64,000 nucleotides of DNA from Brevirhabdus sp. (GTDB lineage Bacteria; Pseudomonadota; Alphaproteobacteria; Rhodobacterales; Rhodobacteraceae): NCBI GenBank assembly GCA_024637315.1, contig JAGXFH010000031.1, forward strand, positions 21,584 through 85,583, given 5' to 3'. Each line of letters starts with the position of its first letter. The first letter of the stretch is position 1. The position numbers and the translations under genes are program-made. The notes below the pieces were generated by a model, which searched no databases, was not told where the DNA came from, and saw only the letters and a list, made by a program, of their open reading frames with translations. Positions 1 to 9,847 of the stretch are shown here, piece after piece.

Positions 1-1
1 G

Positions 2-334
2 GCCGAGATCTTCGGCCTTTCGGAGGACGAGGTCAGGGAGCGAATGCGCGATGGCGCGATCACCTCGCGTTGCGAAACCGGCGTGGACGATGATGCCGGG
101 CGCTGGCGTCTGACTTTCCACCACGGTGACCGTGCGTGCAGGTTCATCGTCGATGAAGCGGGTACCGTCGTCAAACGGGCGACGTTTCCGATCAAGGCCA
201 GAGCACATGACGCTAATCCGGGCAGTGGCGATATCGGGATGACCTTCTCTGCCAAGTCGGCCAAGTCGGCCAAGTCGGCCAAGTCGGCCAAGTCGGCCAA
301 GTCGGCCAAGTCGGCCAAGTCGGCCAAGGAATGA
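2..334 (+). CDS. DUF6522-like protein, 5' truncated by window edge
   Basis: The frame is open from the first bases, so the start codon lies outside the window; an internal ATG at 44 is unlikely to be the real start. The visible part (about 110 residues) has a compact beta-rich pattern with the segment RWRLTFHHGDRACRF, which resembles the small DUF6522 proteins that I recall near denitrification and NO-response genes in Rhodobacteraceae. Function is unknown. The C-terminus ends in nine Ser-Ala-Lys repeats followed by Glu, a low-complexity basic tail encoded by a 9-bp tandem repeat. It converges on nsrR. The family assignment is from memory of the sequence pattern and is tentative. Confidence 0.55.
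   Translation, partial: AEIFGLSEDEVRERMRDGAITSRCETGVDDDAGRWRLTFHHGDRACRFIVDEAGTVVKRATFPIKARAHDANPGSGDIGMTFSAKSAKSAKSAKSAKSAKSAKSAKSAKE
251..328 (+). repeat. 9-bp in-frame tandem repeat (GCCAAGTCG)
   Basis: Eight perfect consecutive copies of GCCAAGTCG are followed by a partial copy GCCAAG, inside the 3' end of the DUF6522-like gene. Because the unit is 9 bp, copy number changes would add or remove Ala-Lys-Ser triplets without a frameshift. Perfect identity between copies suggests recent slippage expansion. Confidence 0.95.
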
Positions 335-504
335 TCTGGGTCGTCCTTTCTCGTTTCAACTCGCCTCCGCCGGTGGTTGGCCCACCCGGAAACAGCGATG
401 CTGCGCCGTCAGGCAGCGGCGCCTGGATTTGTGGCTTTCTTGCTGGTGCAGGTCTGGCCCCACAGACCCCTGCGAGTCCTCGTCTGCACGGTGCTGAATG
501 ACGA

Positions 505-526
505 GGATCGGCTAAACGGCCGATCC
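505..526. terminator. Hairpin between convergent genes
   Basis: A perfect 8-bp inverted repeat (GGATCGGC / GCCGATCC) with a 6-base loop lies between the DUF6522-like gene and the end of nsrR. It has no T-tract on either strand. Its position between convergent 3' ends suggests a bidirectional terminator, but this is weak. Confidence 0.3.
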
Positions 527-551
527 GCTGACAGTGCGACTGGCGGAATGG

Positions 552-992
552 TCAGAGAAACCTCGCTGGTGGTGCGGCGGGCAACATCTCGGCCCTGCGG
601 AGAGCAAGGTCAGCCAGAGTATAGCGGTCGAGGACCTCGAACATGGCCGCGAGGGCTTCGTTCAGCACCGGGGGTAGCTTGCAGCACTCGGTCAGGCGGC
701 ACGCACTGCCCTCACGGTAGCACTCTACCAGTGCGAAGTCGGGCTCGGTGACGCGTATGACCGCGCCCAGGCCGATCTCCTCGGGGGGGCGTGCCAGCCG
801 GAATCCTCCCGACCGTCCACGCACACTCAAAAGGAAGCCCGCCGCAGTGAGCGTGCGCACCACCTTCTTGAGATGCGGCGCGGAGAGGCCATGAATCAGC
901 GCGGTCTGGTCGACGGTCAGGTTTCGGTCCTGATGACTTTCGGCAAGCAAGAGCACTCTGATTGCATAGTCGCTGTGTTTAGTCAGTCGCAT
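552..992 (-). CDS. nsrR: Rrf2-family NO-sensing repressor NsrR
   Basis: This 146-residue Rrf2-type winged-helix regulator has the usual length. The N-terminus MRLTKHSDYAIRVLLL and the winged-helix segment ending SVRGRSGGFRLARPPEEI are typical of NsrR. Cysteines at 91, 98, 103 and 104 fall in the region where NsrR/IscR proteins bind an Fe-S cluster that reacts with NO; the spacing is not exactly that of the E. coli protein. It is divergent from nosR, so it probably represses the nos operon and itself until NO damages the cluster. IscR or another Rrf2 member is less likely given the nos context. Confidence 0.85.
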   Translation of the reverse strand: MRLTKHSDYAIRVLLLAESHQDRNLTVDQTALIHGLSAPHLKKVVRTLTAAGFLLSVRGRSGGFRLARPPEEIGLGAVIRVTEPDFALVECYREGSACRLTECCKLPPVLNEALAAMFEVLDRYTLADLALRRAEMLPAAPPARFL

Positions 993-1102
993 TTTGTCTC
1001 TTTCGGATTTGTCACTCCTGCCCCTTCACGGTGCAAAGACCAGAGCAACATGGTCGGTCGCATTACACATTCAGAAACTGGCACATAAAAGGGTTATTCT
1101 AT

Positions 1103-1116
1103 TTGATCCTAATCAA
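1103..1116. promoter_or_regulatory. FNR/NnrR/Dnr-type box upstream of nosR
   Basis: The sequence TTGATCCTAATCAA is a perfect match to the FNR-family consensus TTGAT-N4-ATCAA. It is centred about 60 bases upstream of the chosen nosR ATG and lies in the nsrR-nosR intergenic region. An anaerobic or NO-responsive Crp/Fnr regulator (FnrL, NnrR or Dnr class) probably activates nosR here. The regulator gene itself is not in this window. Confidence 0.85.
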
Positions 1117-1170
1117 AGTTTGCGGCGATCGGGTCTGCCAGAAGGCTGTAACCTTGCTTCGGATTATAAA

Positions 1171-3390
1171 ATGCCTCGTCCCTACCACCAGTTCGTCCGG
1201 CACCTATACGCACTCGTGCTTGCGATGGCCGCGGTCTTCATCGCGGCCAGTCCGGTCGCAGCGCAATCGCCGCATCTTGCGGCCCTGATCGACGACGTGC
1301 CTGCCGGCACGCTTGTCGAAGGGGCCGACAGCTATGGTCCGATCCGCAGCGATCTGCCAGTATCACCCGTGTTGAAGGGCGGCGAGACAATCGCCTGGGC
1401 CTTCATCACCTCCGACTTCGTGGGCACCACCGGCTATTCCGGCAAACCGATTCACGTGATGGTCGCCGTCGACGCCGAGGCAAAAGTGGCCGGAGTCCGG
1501 CTGGTCAAGCACTCCGAGCCGATCGTTCTGATCGGCATACCGGAAGCCAAGATGCGCGGGCTCACCGCCGATTACGCCGGTCTTGACCTTGTCGCCGAGG
1601 TCGAGGCGGGCGGCACCGCGCATGATCTTGAAATCATTTCAGGTGCGACCGTGACGGTCATGGTGATCGATGATTCCATCGTGCGCTCCGGCATCAAGGT
1701 CGCGCGCGCACTCCATCTTGGCGGCCTTGCATCCGAGGCGACGCCCGGCGGACCCACGCGTGAACTCGACCCGGACGCCGCAGCGCCCGCCGACTGGGTC
1801 GAGGCCGAGGGCGACGGGACGGTCCGTCGGCTGACGCTCGACATCGGTCAGGTCAACGAAGCCTTTGCCGCGCTGGACGATCCGCGCGCCGCCGCGCGGC
1901 CGGTGACGGGCGATCCGGGCGATACCTTCATCGATATGCACGCCACGCTGATCAGCGTGCCGGCGATCGGGCGGGCGATGCTGGGCGACGCGGAATACGC
2001 AAATCTCGAGGCCTGGCTGGAAGAGGGCGAACACGCGATCCTTGTTGCGGGCCGGGGGCACTATTCCTTCAAGGGATCGGGCTATGTGCGCGGCGGGATC
2101 TTCGACCGGATCGTGCTGGTGCAGGATGACGCCTCGGTGCGGTTCCGCGACCGCGGCCACCGCCGTCTGGGCGAGGTCGCCCTGCCCGGCGCGCCGGACT
2201 TCACCGAACTCGATATCTTCAAGATCCCCGCCGATGCCAGCTTCGATCCGACCGAACCATGGCGGTTGCAGCTTCTGGTTCAACGCGAGGTCGGCGCGCT
2301 GGAGCGGCTCTTCATCACCTACGATCTCGGCTACCGCTTGCCCGACCGGTTCACGAGCATGATCGCCCCGGCGGCGGCCGCGGCGGCCCAGAACGGCGAG
2401 GCGGAAGCGGCAGCGCAGGCCCAGTTGTGGAAACGGATATGGCGAGACAAGACCGTCGAGATCGCCGTCCTCGTCGGGATGCTCACGGTGCTGACGTCGG
2501 CGTTCTTCTTTCAGAGCTTCCTCACCCGTTCGGACCGCTGGACAATCTGGTTCCGGATGTCGTTTCTCACGCTCACGCTGGTGTTTCTTGGCTGGTACGC
2601 CAATGCTCAGCTTTCGGTCGTGAACCTCATGGCGCTGACCAGTTCGCTGGCCACGGGATTCAGTTGGCAGGCTTTCCTGCTTGACCCGCTGACTTTCATC
2701 CTGTGGTTCTCTGTCGCTGCGGCCCTGCTGTTCTGGGGACGTGGGGCCTATTGCGGCTGGCTTTGCCCATTCGGCGCACTGCAGGAACTGACGAACCGGA
2801 TCGCCCGCTGGTTCAAGGTGCCGCAATGGTCGCTGCCATGGGGACTGCACGAACGCCTTTGGCCAATCAAGTACATGATCTTTTTGGGCCTTTTCGCCGT
2901 CACGCTCGCCTCGATCGACCGCGCCGAGCAACTCGCCGAGGTCGAGCCTTTCAAGACCGCCATCGTCCTGAAATTCGATCGCGCATGGCCTTTCGTTCTC
3001 TATGCGCTGGTGCTTTTGGGGATCGGGCTGTTCGTTGAGCGGTTCTACTGTCGCTATCTCTGCCCGCTTGGCGCGGCACTGGCCATTCCCGCCCGTCTTC
3101 GCATGTTCGACTGGCTGAAGCGGTACCGCGAATGCGGCAATCCCTGCCAGACCTGCGCGAACGAATGCATGGTGCAGGCGATCCACCCCACGGGCGAGAT
3201 CAACCCGAACGAATGCCTCAACTGCATGCACTGTCAGGTGCTTTACCAGTCCGAGACGAAATGCCCGGTGGTGATCCGCCGGCTTAAGCGGCGCGAGACT
3301 GCCGCAGCGAGCGCGGCGTCGCTTGACCGCGCCCTTCAGAACCATCCCAACCTAAAGAAAGGACAACAGAATGTCGGAACGGGAATCTAA
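1171..3390 (+). CDS. nosR: NosR, membrane flavo-Fe-S electron donor to N2O reductase
   Basis: NosR is a membrane flavo-iron-sulfur protein needed for nosZ expression and electron delivery to N2O reductase. From the ATG at 1171 it has 739 residues, close to the family norm, and begins with a signal peptide ending near PVAAQ; an open frame upstream to 994 lacks protein-like character. It has a periplasmic FMN-binding domain with the flavinylation motif SGATVT (Ser157, with Thr162 the probable FMN-linked residue). Several membrane segments follow, then two CxxxCP motifs (CGWLCP near 528, CRYLCP near 627) and a ferredoxin-like cysteine cluster from about 655. The 3' end overlaps nosZ by 20 bases. 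Confidence 0.96.
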   Translation: MPRPYHQFVRHLYALVLAMAAVFIAASPVAAQSPHLAALIDDVPAGTLVEGADSYGPIRSDLPVSPVLKGGETIAWAFITSDFVGTTGYSGKPIHVMVAVDAEAKVAGVRLVKHSEPIVLIGIPEAKMRGLTADYAGLDLVAEVEAGGTAHDLEIISGATVTVMVIDDSIVRSGIKVARALHLGGLASEATPGGPTRELDPDAAAPADWVEAEGDGTVRRLTLDIGQVNEAFAALDDPRAAARPVTGDPGDTFIDMHATLISVPAIGRAMLGDAEYANLEAWLEEGEHAILVAGRGHYSFKGSGYVRGGIFDRIVLVQDDASVRFRDRGHRRLGEVALPGAPDFTELDIFKIPADASFDPTEPWRLQLLVQREVGALERLFITYDLGYRLPDRFTSMIAPAAAAAAQNGEAEAAAQAQLWKRIWRDKTVEIAVLVGMLTVLTSAFFFQSFLTRSDRWTIWFRMSFLTLTLVFLGWYANAQLSVVNLMALTSSLATGFSWQAFLLDPLTFILWFSVAAALLFWGRGAYCGWLCPFGALQELTNRIARWFKVPQWSLPWGLHERLWPIKYMIFLGLFAVTLASIDRAEQLAEVEPFKTAIVLKFDRAWPFVLYALVLLGIGLFVERFYCRYLCPLGAALAIPARLRMFDWLKRYRECGNPCQTCANECMVQAIHPTGEINPNECLNCMHCQVLYQSETKCPVVIRRLKRRETAAASAASLDRALQNHPNLKKGQQNVGTGI

Positions 3391-5320
3391 GGCCACTATC
3401 AGCCGGCGCGGTATGCTTGGCGCGACGGCGGGAGGCGCCGCGCTGCTCGGCGCCGGCGGAGGTGCCCGCCTGGCGCTGATGGGCGGAGCCGGCGCGGCAG
3501 CGACGGCGGCCGCGACCACGAAGGCCGCGGCGGCCACGGGCGCGGCGTCGCTCGCGCCCGGAGAGCTTGACGAATATTACGGCTTCTGGTCCTCGGGACA
3601 GTCAGGCGAGTTGCGCATCCTCGGCGTGCCGTCCATGCGCGAATTGATGCGCGTACCGGTATTCAACCGCTGCTCGGCAACCGGCTGGGGCCAGACCAAC
3701 GAGAGCCTCAAGGTCCTGACCGAAGGAATGCTTCCCGAAACGCGGGACTTCCTGGCTGCGCAGGGCAAGAAGGTCCATGACAATGGCGACCTGCACCACC
3801 CGCACATGTCGTTTACCGAGGGCACCTATGACGGGCGCTACCTGTTCATGAACGACAAGGCAAACACCCGCGTGGCGCGGGTGCGCTGCGACGTGATGAA
3901 GTGCGACAAGGTCGTGGAAATCCCCAACGCCAAGGCGATCCACGGGCTGCGTCCGCAGAAATGGCCGCGCACCGGCTATGTCTTTGCCAATGGCGAGGAC
4001 GAGGTGCCGATGGTCAATGATGGTTCGGTGCTCGACGATCCGTCGAAATACGTGAACTTCTACACCGCGCTCGACGGCGACACGATGGAGATCGCATGGC
4101 AGGTCATGGTGTCGGGTAACCTCGACAACACCGATTGCGACTATCAGGGCAAATATGCCTTCTCGACCTCCTACAATTCGGAAATGGGGATGAACCTGGC
4201 GGACATGATGGCGTCCGAGATGGACCATGTCGTGATCTTCAACCTCGCCGAGATCGAGGCCGGCATCGCCGCTGGTGACTTCATCGAGCTCAACGGCGTC
4301 AAGGTGATCGATGGGCGCAAGGGGCAGAACAAGAATTACACCCGTTACGTCCCGATCCCGAACAGCCCGCACGGCATCAACACCGCACCCGACAAGCAGC
4401 ATGTCTGCGTTGCGGGCAAGCTGTCGCCAACCGTGTCGGTTCTGGACGTGACCAAGTTCGATGCGATCTTCGCCGATCCGAACCTCGATCCGCGCTCGGT
4501 CGTGGTGGCCGAACCGGAACTGGGCCTCGGACCGCTTCACACGGCCTATGACGGCAAGGGCAACGCCTTTACCACGCTCTTCCTCGACAGCCAGATCGTG
4601 AAGTGGAACATCGAGGATGCGATCCGCGCCTATAACGGCGAAAGTGTCGACCCGATCATCGACAAGATCGACGTCGCCTACCAGCCCGGCCACAACTCTA
4701 CCTCGATGGGCGAAACGCTTGATGCCGATGGCAAATGGCTGATCTCGATGAACAAGTTCTCGAAGGACCGGTTCCTGAACGTCGGGCCGCTCAAGCCCGA
4801 GAACGAACAACTGATCGACATCGCCGACGGCGGCATGACGCTTATTCATGACGGTCCGACCTTCGCCGAACCGCATGACAGCATCATCGTCCACCGCTCG
4901 ATCGTTAATCCGGTGAACGTCTGGGACCGAAACGACCCGACGTGGGAGGATGCGCGGAGACAGGCCGAAGCAGATGGGGTGGACCTTGACTGGGGCCATG
5001 ACGAGCCGATCCGCGACGGCAACAAGGTGCGCGTCTACATGCATTCGATGGCGCCGCAGTTCAGCCTGGAAAGCTTCACCGTGAAGCAGGGCGACGAGGT
5101 AACGGTCTACGTCACCAACTTGGACGACATCGACGATTTGACCCACGGCTTCTGTCTCAACAATCACGGCGTCGCGATGGAGGTCGGGACGCAGGCGACG
5201 GCGTCGGTCACCTTTGTGGCGTCCAAGCCCGGAGTCTACTGGTACTATTGCCAGTGGTTCTGCCACGCGCTCCACATGGAGATGCGCGGACGGATGTTCG
5301 TCGAGCCGACGGGAACCTGA
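3371..5320 (+). CDS. nosZ: Nitrous-oxide reductase (TAT-exported, clade I)
   Basis: This periplasmic enzyme reduces N2O to N2. The 649-residue protein starts with a twin-arginine signal (SRRGMLGA, Arg12-Arg13), as in clade I NosZ. The long beta-propeller carries the CuZ histidines, for example in [23 protein letters not shown] and AEPHDS. The C-terminal cupredoxin domain carries the CuA site: His592 in LTHGFC, then [12 protein letters not shown] giving Cys627, Trp629, Cys631, His635 and Met638. All ligands I checked are present, so it should be functional. It overlaps nosR and is followed three bases later by nosD. Confidence 0.98.
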   Translation: MSERESKATISRRGMLGATAGGAALLGAGGGARLALMGGAGAAATAAATTKAAAATGAASLAPGELDEYYGFWSSGQSGELRILGVPSMRELMRVPVFNRCSATGWGQTNESLKVLTEGMLPETRDFLAAQGKKVHDNGDLHHPHMSFTEGTYDGRYLFMNDKANTRVARVRCDVMKCDKVVEIPNAKAIHGLRPQKWPRTGYVFANGEDEVPMVNDGSVLDDPSKYVNFYTALDGDTMEIAWQVMVSGNLDNTDCDYQGKYAFSTSYNSEMGMNLADMMASEMDHVVIFNLAEIEAGIAAGDFIELNGVKVIDGRKGQNKNYTRYVPIPNSPHGINTAPDKQHVCVAGKLSPTVSVLDVTKFDAIFADPNLDPRSVVVAEPELGLGPLHTAYDGKGNAFTTLFLDSQIVKWNIEDAIRAYNGESVDPIIDKIDVAYQPGHNSTSMGETLDADGKWLISMNKFSKDRFLNVGPLKPENEQLIDIADGGMTLIHDGPTFAEPHDSIIVHRSIVNPVNVWDRNDPTWEDARRQAEADGVDLDWGHDEPIRDGNKVRVYMHSMAPQFSLESFTVKQGDEVTVYVTNLDDIDDLTHGFCLNNHGVAMEVGTQATASVTFVASKPGVYWYYCQWFCHALHMEMRGRMFVEPTGT

Positions 5321-5323
5321 ACC

Positions 5324-6664
5324 ATGCGCCTTCGCCCCTGCATCACCATGTTCTGCCTTCTCGCGGCGCTTTCCAGCACTGCGGGCGCGGGCGAGTTGCG
5401 CGTGGAAACCGGGCCGGGGCGCCTTGCAGATGCCGTCGCCGGGGCCGACCCCGGCGATGTGCTGATCCTCGCACCGGGCCGCCATGATGGCCCGGTGACA
5501 ATCACCCGCCGCCTAACAATCGACGGCGGGGGCGCGGCGTTGATCGACGGCGGCGGCCGGGGCAGCGTGATCACGGTGGACGCATCCGGAGTAGCGGTGC
5601 GGGGTCTTGAGATCATCGGCTCGGGCTCGTCGCACGAAACCATTGACGCGGGTGTGACGTTGACAGCTGAGGCGACCGGCGCGCGGATCGAAGACAACCG
5701 CATTCTCGGCAATCTCTACGGCGTCGACATCCACGGCGCCAAAAACAGCCTGGTCGCCCGAAACGAGATCGTCGGGCGGCAGGACCACCGGATGAACGAT
5801 CGCGGCAACGGGGTCTATGTCTGGAACGCGCCCGGCGCGGTGGTCGAAGACAACGACATCCGCTACGGCCGCGATGGCATCTTTACCAATGTCTCGCGCG
5901 ACAACATCTTCCGCAACAACCTGTTTCGCGACCTGCGTTTCGCCGTGCACTACATGTATACGAACAACAGCGAGGTGTCCGGCAACGTGTCGATCGGCAA
6001 TCACCTGGGCTATGCCTTGATGTATGCAAACCGGATCACGGTGCGGAACAACCTGTCGCTTGGGGACCGCAGCCATGGCGTGATGCTGAACTACGCCAAC
6101 AACGCCGACGTGGTCGGCAATCTCGTCCGCGGCGGAGCCGAGAAGTGTACGTTCATCTACAACGCCCACAAGAATCTGATCGCGGGTAACCGGTTCGAGG
6201 GCTGTGACATCGGAATTCACTTCACTGCGGGATCCGAACGCAACGCGCTGACGGGCAATGCCTTTCTCGGCAATCGGACACAGGTGAAATACGTCGGTAC
6301 GCGCAATGTCGAATGGAGCCTCGACGGCACCGGCAACTTCTGGTCGGATCATACCGTCTTTGATCTCGACGGCGACGGGCGGGCCGACAGCCCGTTCCGA
6401 CCAAACGACCTGATGGACCATATTCTCTGGTCGCAGCCGGCCGCGTCACTACTTCTGGGCTCTCCCGCCGTCCAGCTTATCCGCTGGAGCCAATCAAGTT
6501 TTCCCGCCACGCTGCCCGGCGGCGTCGTGGACAGCCATCCCCTGACCGCACCGCCCGTGATCGCGGTGCCCCCTCATATCGCCGCGCTCGAGGCCGAAAG
6601 CAGACCCTCATGGCGGCAACAAGGATACGAAAATGACGGCCTTGATCCTCTCGCAAGTCACTAA
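5324..6664 (+). CDS. nosD: NosD, periplasmic copper-site assembly protein
   Basis: NosD is the periplasmic partner of the NosFY ABC transporter and is required for maturation of the CuZ site of NosZ. The 446-residue product has an N-terminal signal peptide (ending near STAGA) and a long right-handed beta-helix of the CASH/NosD type, seen as repeated N-x-(I/L) turns such as ARIEDNRILGNLYGVDIHG and NALTGNAFLGN. Length is normal for the family. Its 3' end overlaps nosF by 32 bases, indicating translational coupling. Confidence 0.95.
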   Translation: MRLRPCITMFCLLAALSSTAGAGELRVETGPGRLADAVAGADPGDVLILAPGRHDGPVTITRRLTIDGGGAALIDGGGRGSVITVDASGVAVRGLEIIGSGSSHETIDAGVTLTAEATGARIEDNRILGNLYGVDIHGAKNSLVARNEIVGRQDHRMNDRGNGVYVWNAPGAVVEDNDIRYGRDGIFTNVSRDNIFRNNLFRDLRFAVHYMYTNNSEVSGNVSIGNHLGYALMYANRITVRNNLSLGDRSHGVMLNYANNADVVGNLVRGGAEKCTFIYNAHKNLIAGNRFEGCDIGIHFTAGSERNALTGNAFLGNRTQVKYVGTRNVEWSLDGTGNFWSDHTVFDLDGDGRADSPFRPNDLMDHILWSQPAASLLLGSPAVQLIRWSQSSFPATLPGGVVDSHPLTAPPVIAVPPHIAALEAESRPSWRQQGYENDGLDPLASH

Positions 6665-7526
6665 GCGCTTCGATCGCACCGCCGCGCTGACCGATGTGAC
6701 GCTATCGGTAGCGCCCGGCGAGCGCGTGGCGTTGCTGGGTCACAACGGTGCGGGCAAGTCCACGCTGATGAAGATCGTGCTCGGCCTGATCCCTGCCGAT
6801 GGCGGCCGCATCGACGTGCTCGGGGTGGCCCCCGGCAGCCCCGCCGCGCGGGCCAATGTGGCATACCTGCCCGAGAACGCAGCCTTCCACCCCTCGCTTA
6901 CCGGCGAGGAGCAGATCGGCCTTTTCCTGCGGCTGAGAGGCGAACCGGCAGGCAAGGCTGGCGAACTGCTCGACAGGGTCGGGCTTGGCGATGCCGCGCG
7001 CCGCCGGATCGGCACCTATTCCAAGGGGATGCGTCAGCGCGTCGGACTTGCCCAGGCGCTGATCGGGCGGCCGAGGCTTCTGGTTCTCGACGAGCCGACG
7101 AGCGGGCTCGACCCGGTGTCGCGGCGCGAATTCTACGGCATTCTGGACCGCCTTGCCGCCGATGGCGCGGCAATCCTTCTGTCGAGCCACGCGCTGACCG
7201 AGGTCGAGGCCCGGACCGACCGGATCGTGATCCTCTCGAACGGTGTCGTGGTCGCCGACGACACGCTTGCCGGATTGCGTCGCCGGGCCGCGCTGCCGAC
7301 CCGTATCCAGATTTCGGCGCGACCCGGAGCCGCAGATGCCGTGGCGCGCGAACTTACAGCCGGGCGGCGCAACGGCGTGATGGTCGATCTCGTTTGCGCG
7401 GCGGACAAGAAGCTGGCGCATCTGGGCAGCATCGCCGCGATGAGCGACATGATCGAGGATGTCGACGTGATCCCGCCAAGCCTCGAGGATATCTATGACC
7501 ACTACAGCCGGAGGACTCTATCATGA
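6633..7526 (+). CDS. nosF: NosF, ABC transporter ATPase for NosZ maturation
   Basis: This cytoplasmic ABC ATPase powers NosY and supports copper-sulfur site assembly in NosZ. The 297-residue protein shows Walker A (GHNGAGKST, about residues 36-44), the signature YSKGMRQRVGLAQAL, Walker B LLVLDEPTSGLDP and a switch histidine in LLSSHALTE. The start at 6633 lies inside nosD and its end overlaps nosY by four bases (ATGA), so nosDFY is tightly coupled. Confidence 0.95.
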   Translation: MTALILSQVTKRFDRTAALTDVTLSVAPGERVALLGHNGAGKSTLMKIVLGLIPADGGRIDVLGVAPGSPAARANVAYLPENAAFHPSLTGEEQIGLFLRLRGEPAGKAGELLDRVGLGDAARRRIGTYSKGMRQRVGLAQALIGRPRLLVLDEPTSGLDPVSRREFYGILDRLAADGAAILLSSHALTEVEARTDRIVILSNGVVVADDTLAGLRRRAALPTRIQISARPGAADAVARELTAGRRNGVMVDLVCAADKKLAHLGSIAAMSDMIEDVDVIPPSLEDIYDHYSRRTLS

Positions 7527-8344
7527 CCGCCATCCTTGGGCTCGCCGCCTGCGAATTCCGCATCGCGCTGCGCAACCGCTGGGTTGCCATCGCGGTGGCG
7601 ATGATGGCGGTCTTCGCGCTGGTTCTGTCGGCGGCCGGCAGCGCGCCCACCGGCGAGGTTGGCGCCGATCGGCTATCGGTCACCGTCGCCAGCCTGACAA
7701 GTCTTGCCGTCTATCTCGTGCCACTGCTGGCGCTGCTGATGGCCTTCGATGCCGTGGCGGGCGAAATCGAACGGGGAACGTTGCCACTTTTGCTGACCTA
7801 CCCGGCCTCTCGCGGGCGCATTCTTGCGGGCAAGGCGATAGCGCATCTGGCCACACTGGCGCTGGCGCTTGCCGTCGGCTATGGATCTGCCGCCGCGGCG
7901 GCGTTCGCGGTCGACCCGGCAGCGGCGAACGGTCTTCCGGCGCTCTTGCGGCTGTTCTGGTCCTCGCTCCTGCTCGGGGCAAGTTTCCTTGGCCTCGGCT
8001 ATGCGCTTTCGGCCGTCGCCCGGCGGCCGGGAGCGGCGGCAGGCCTTGCGATCGGGGTCTGGCTGGTGATGATCGTGCTTTATGATCTGGGCCTTCTGGC
8101 GGCGATTGTGGCCGACGGGGGCGGCCCTTTTACCACCGGCGTGTTCCCATGGCTTCTGCTTGCCAATCCTGCGGATGCGTTCCGCCTGTTCAACCTTGCC
8201 GCGTCAGAAGCGACGACCGCCGCCGCCGGTATCGGCGGTGCGGCAAACGCGATTCCGGCCATGCAGGCGCTTGCCTCGGTCGCGCTGTGGCCTTTCCTGG
8301 CCTTTGGCCTCGCGCTCTTCGCGCTTCGGAAGGTGACTCCATGA
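7523..8344 (+). CDS. nosY: NosY, ABC permease for NosZ maturation
   Basis: This inner-membrane permease pairs with NosF and NosD. The 273-residue product has about six hydrophobic segments and the ABC-2-type segment GEIERGTLPLLLTYPASRG after the second one, typical of NosY. It overlaps nosF (ATGA) and nosL (ATGA). The transported substrate, probably a sulfur species for CuZ, is known only by family inference. Confidence 0.94.
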   Translation: MTAILGLAACEFRIALRNRWVAIAVAMMAVFALVLSAAGSAPTGEVGADRLSVTVASLTSLAVYLVPLLALLMAFDAVAGEIERGTLPLLLTYPASRGRILAGKAIAHLATLALALAVGYGSAAAAAFAVDPAAANGLPALLRLFWSSLLLGASFLGLGYALSAVARRPGAAAGLAIGVWLVMIVLYDLGLLAAIVADGGGPFTTGVFPWLLLANPADAFRLFNLAASEATTAAAGIGGAANAIPAMQALASVALWPFLAFGLALFALRKVTP

Positions 8345-8910
8345 AACACCTGATCCTTGTCGTCGCCTGCTGCGCTGTCCTCAGCGCCTGCAAGGAGGAG
8401 GTCGCCGCCGGCCGGCCCGTCGCTGTTGCGATGACCGAGGGAGCGCTTGGCCATTACTGCCAGATGAGCCTGGTCGAGCATCCCGGTCCAAAGGGGCAGA
8501 TCCACCTGGACGGGCTGGACGCACCGATCTTCTTCAGCCAGGTGCGGGATGCCATAGCCTATTTGCGGATGCCCGAGCAGAGCCACGCCATCGCCGCCGT
8601 CTACGTCAACGACATGGCCGCGGCGCCAAGCTGGGAAGAGCCCGGCGCCGAAAACTGGATCGCCGCTGAAGACGCACTTTTCGTCGTCGGCTCTTCAGTG
8701 GCCGGCGGCATGGGGGCGCCGGAACTGGTGCCCTTCTCGGACCGGGCCGCGGCAGCAGCTTTTGCGGCGCAGAATGGCGGGCAAGTGCGCGAGTTGGCCG
8801 GGATTTCCGATGCCGAGGTTCTGGCGCCCGCCAGCGCAGACCCGGATCCAGCAGCGACCGACGATTTCCGCGATCGGCTAAAGGCGCTTTCCGACGAAAG
8901 GCAGGGATAG
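8341..8910 (+). CDS. nosL: NosL, copper-binding lipoprotein chaperone
   Basis: NosL is an outer-membrane or periplasmic lipoprotein that delivers Cu(I) to NosZ. The start at 8341 overlaps the nosY stop; a longer upstream frame from 8149 runs through nosY and is not credible. The lipobox is LSAC with lipidated Cys17. The copper motif appears in GHYCQMSLVEHPG (Cys-x-Met), and the usual GPKGQIHLDG follows. The 189-residue length fits. The acidic C-terminal tail is variable in the family. Confidence 0.95.
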   Translation: MKHLILVVACCAVLSACKEEVAAGRPVAVAMTEGALGHYCQMSLVEHPGPKGQIHLDGLDAPIFFSQVRDAIAYLRMPEQSHAIAAVYVNDMAAAPSWEEPGAENWIAAEDALFVVGSSVAGGMGAPELVPFSDRAAAAAFAAQNGGQVRELAGISDAEVLAPASADPDPAATDDFRDRLKALSDERQG

Positions 8911-8911
8911 G

Positions 8912-9847
8912 ATGACCCCGATGAACAGACGCCGCTTCCTTGCGATCACCGCAGGCGCCCTTGCCGCCGGCAACCTCGCCGATGCGGCGCCGGTGCGGCA
9001 ATGGACTCACAGCGCGCTGGGGGCACGGGTTACCCTGACCCTCGCGCATCCCGATGGCGACGGGATCGCGCGGCGGGCATTCGCCGAGATCGACCGGCTG
9101 GAAGACATCTTCAGCCTCTATCGCGGCACATCGGCACTGGCGCGGCTCAACGCCATGGGATCGCTTGCGGCCCCGCCCTTCGAGCTTCTGGAATGCTTGG
9201 GACTTTGCGGAACCGCGCACCGCGCGACCGCGGGCCTGTTCGATCCCACGGTTCAGCCGCTCTGGGCGCTTTATGCATCCAGCCACGCTGCGGGCCACGC
9301 GCCCGATTCGGCGCAGATCGCCGGGGTCCTCCGCGCCACAGGCTGGTCGGGCGTTACCGCAAGCGCCGACCAGATCACGCTTCGGCCCGGAATGGCGCTG
9401 ACGCTCAACGGTGTGGCGCAAGGCTATGTCGCAGATCGGGTGGCGGCACGTCTTCGAGCCGAGGGACTTTCGGACGTCCTGGTCGATACCGGCGAACTTC
9501 ACGCCATCGGCGGCGACTGGCCGGTAGCGCTTGACGCGGGCGGTGCGACCCCGGCCGGCGAGGTTTCGTTGCGCGACACCGCGCTTGCCAGTTCCGCGCC
9601 GCTTGGCACCGTCTTTGACGCCGAAGGCCGGGTCGGGCACATCCTCGATCCCCGAACTGGCATCCCTGCAGCGCCGCGCTGGCGCTTGATCAGTGTTACT
9701 GCCCCGCGCGCAGCTCTGGCGGACGCGCTGAGTACCGCGATGGTGCTTATGGATGAGGTGCAGATCACGCGGACGCTCGAGGTGTTCCCGGATGCGCGCC
9801 TGGTCGCAGCCGTGTCCGGGTCCAGCCTGAGCAGAAGCAGCGACTGA
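8912..9847 (+). CDS. nosX: NosX, ApbE-family FMN transferase for NosR
   Basis: This periplasmic flavin transferase attaches FMN covalently to NosR. The 311-residue product has a twin-arginine signal (MNRRRFLAITAGALAAG; the ATG at 8912 or 8921 could be used) followed by an ApbE fold. Visible family motifs are FSLYRGTSALARLN, the glycine-containing LTLNGVAQGYVADRV, LVDTGELHAIGGDW and HILDPRTGIPA. It is the last gene of the nos operon. The extreme C-terminus (SGSSLSRSSD) is unlike typical ApbE ends, and decayed DNA follows, so a short 3' alteration is possible. Confidence 0.93.
   Translation: MTPMNRRRFLAITAGALAAGNLADAAPVRQWTHSALGARVTLTLAHPDGDGIARRAFAEIDRLEDIFSLYRGTSALARLNAMGSLAAPPFELLECLGLCGTAHRATAGLFDPTVQPLWALYASSHAAGHAPDSAQIAGVLRATGWSGVTASADQITLRPGMALTLNGVAQGYVADRVAARLRAEGLSDVLVDTGELHAIGGDWPVALDAGGATPAGEVSLRDTALASSAPLGTVFDAEGRVGHILDPRTGIPAAPRWRLISVTAPRAALADALSTAMVLMDEVQITRTLEVFPDARLVAAVSGSSLSRSSD

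Noticed and set aside
251..328. Possible CRISPR or satellite
   Set aside because: Units are directly contiguous 9-mers without spacers and lie in frame within a gene.
1639..3345. 568-residue minus-strand open frame opposite nosR
   Set aside because: Antisense shadow of a GC-rich coding sequence; composition is Arg/His/Pro-rich and no family motif is visible, whereas nosR is certain.
3602..5485. 627-residue minus-strand open frame opposite nosZ
   Set aside because: Shadow of nosZ codon usage; repetitive His/Asp/Val composition and no start context.
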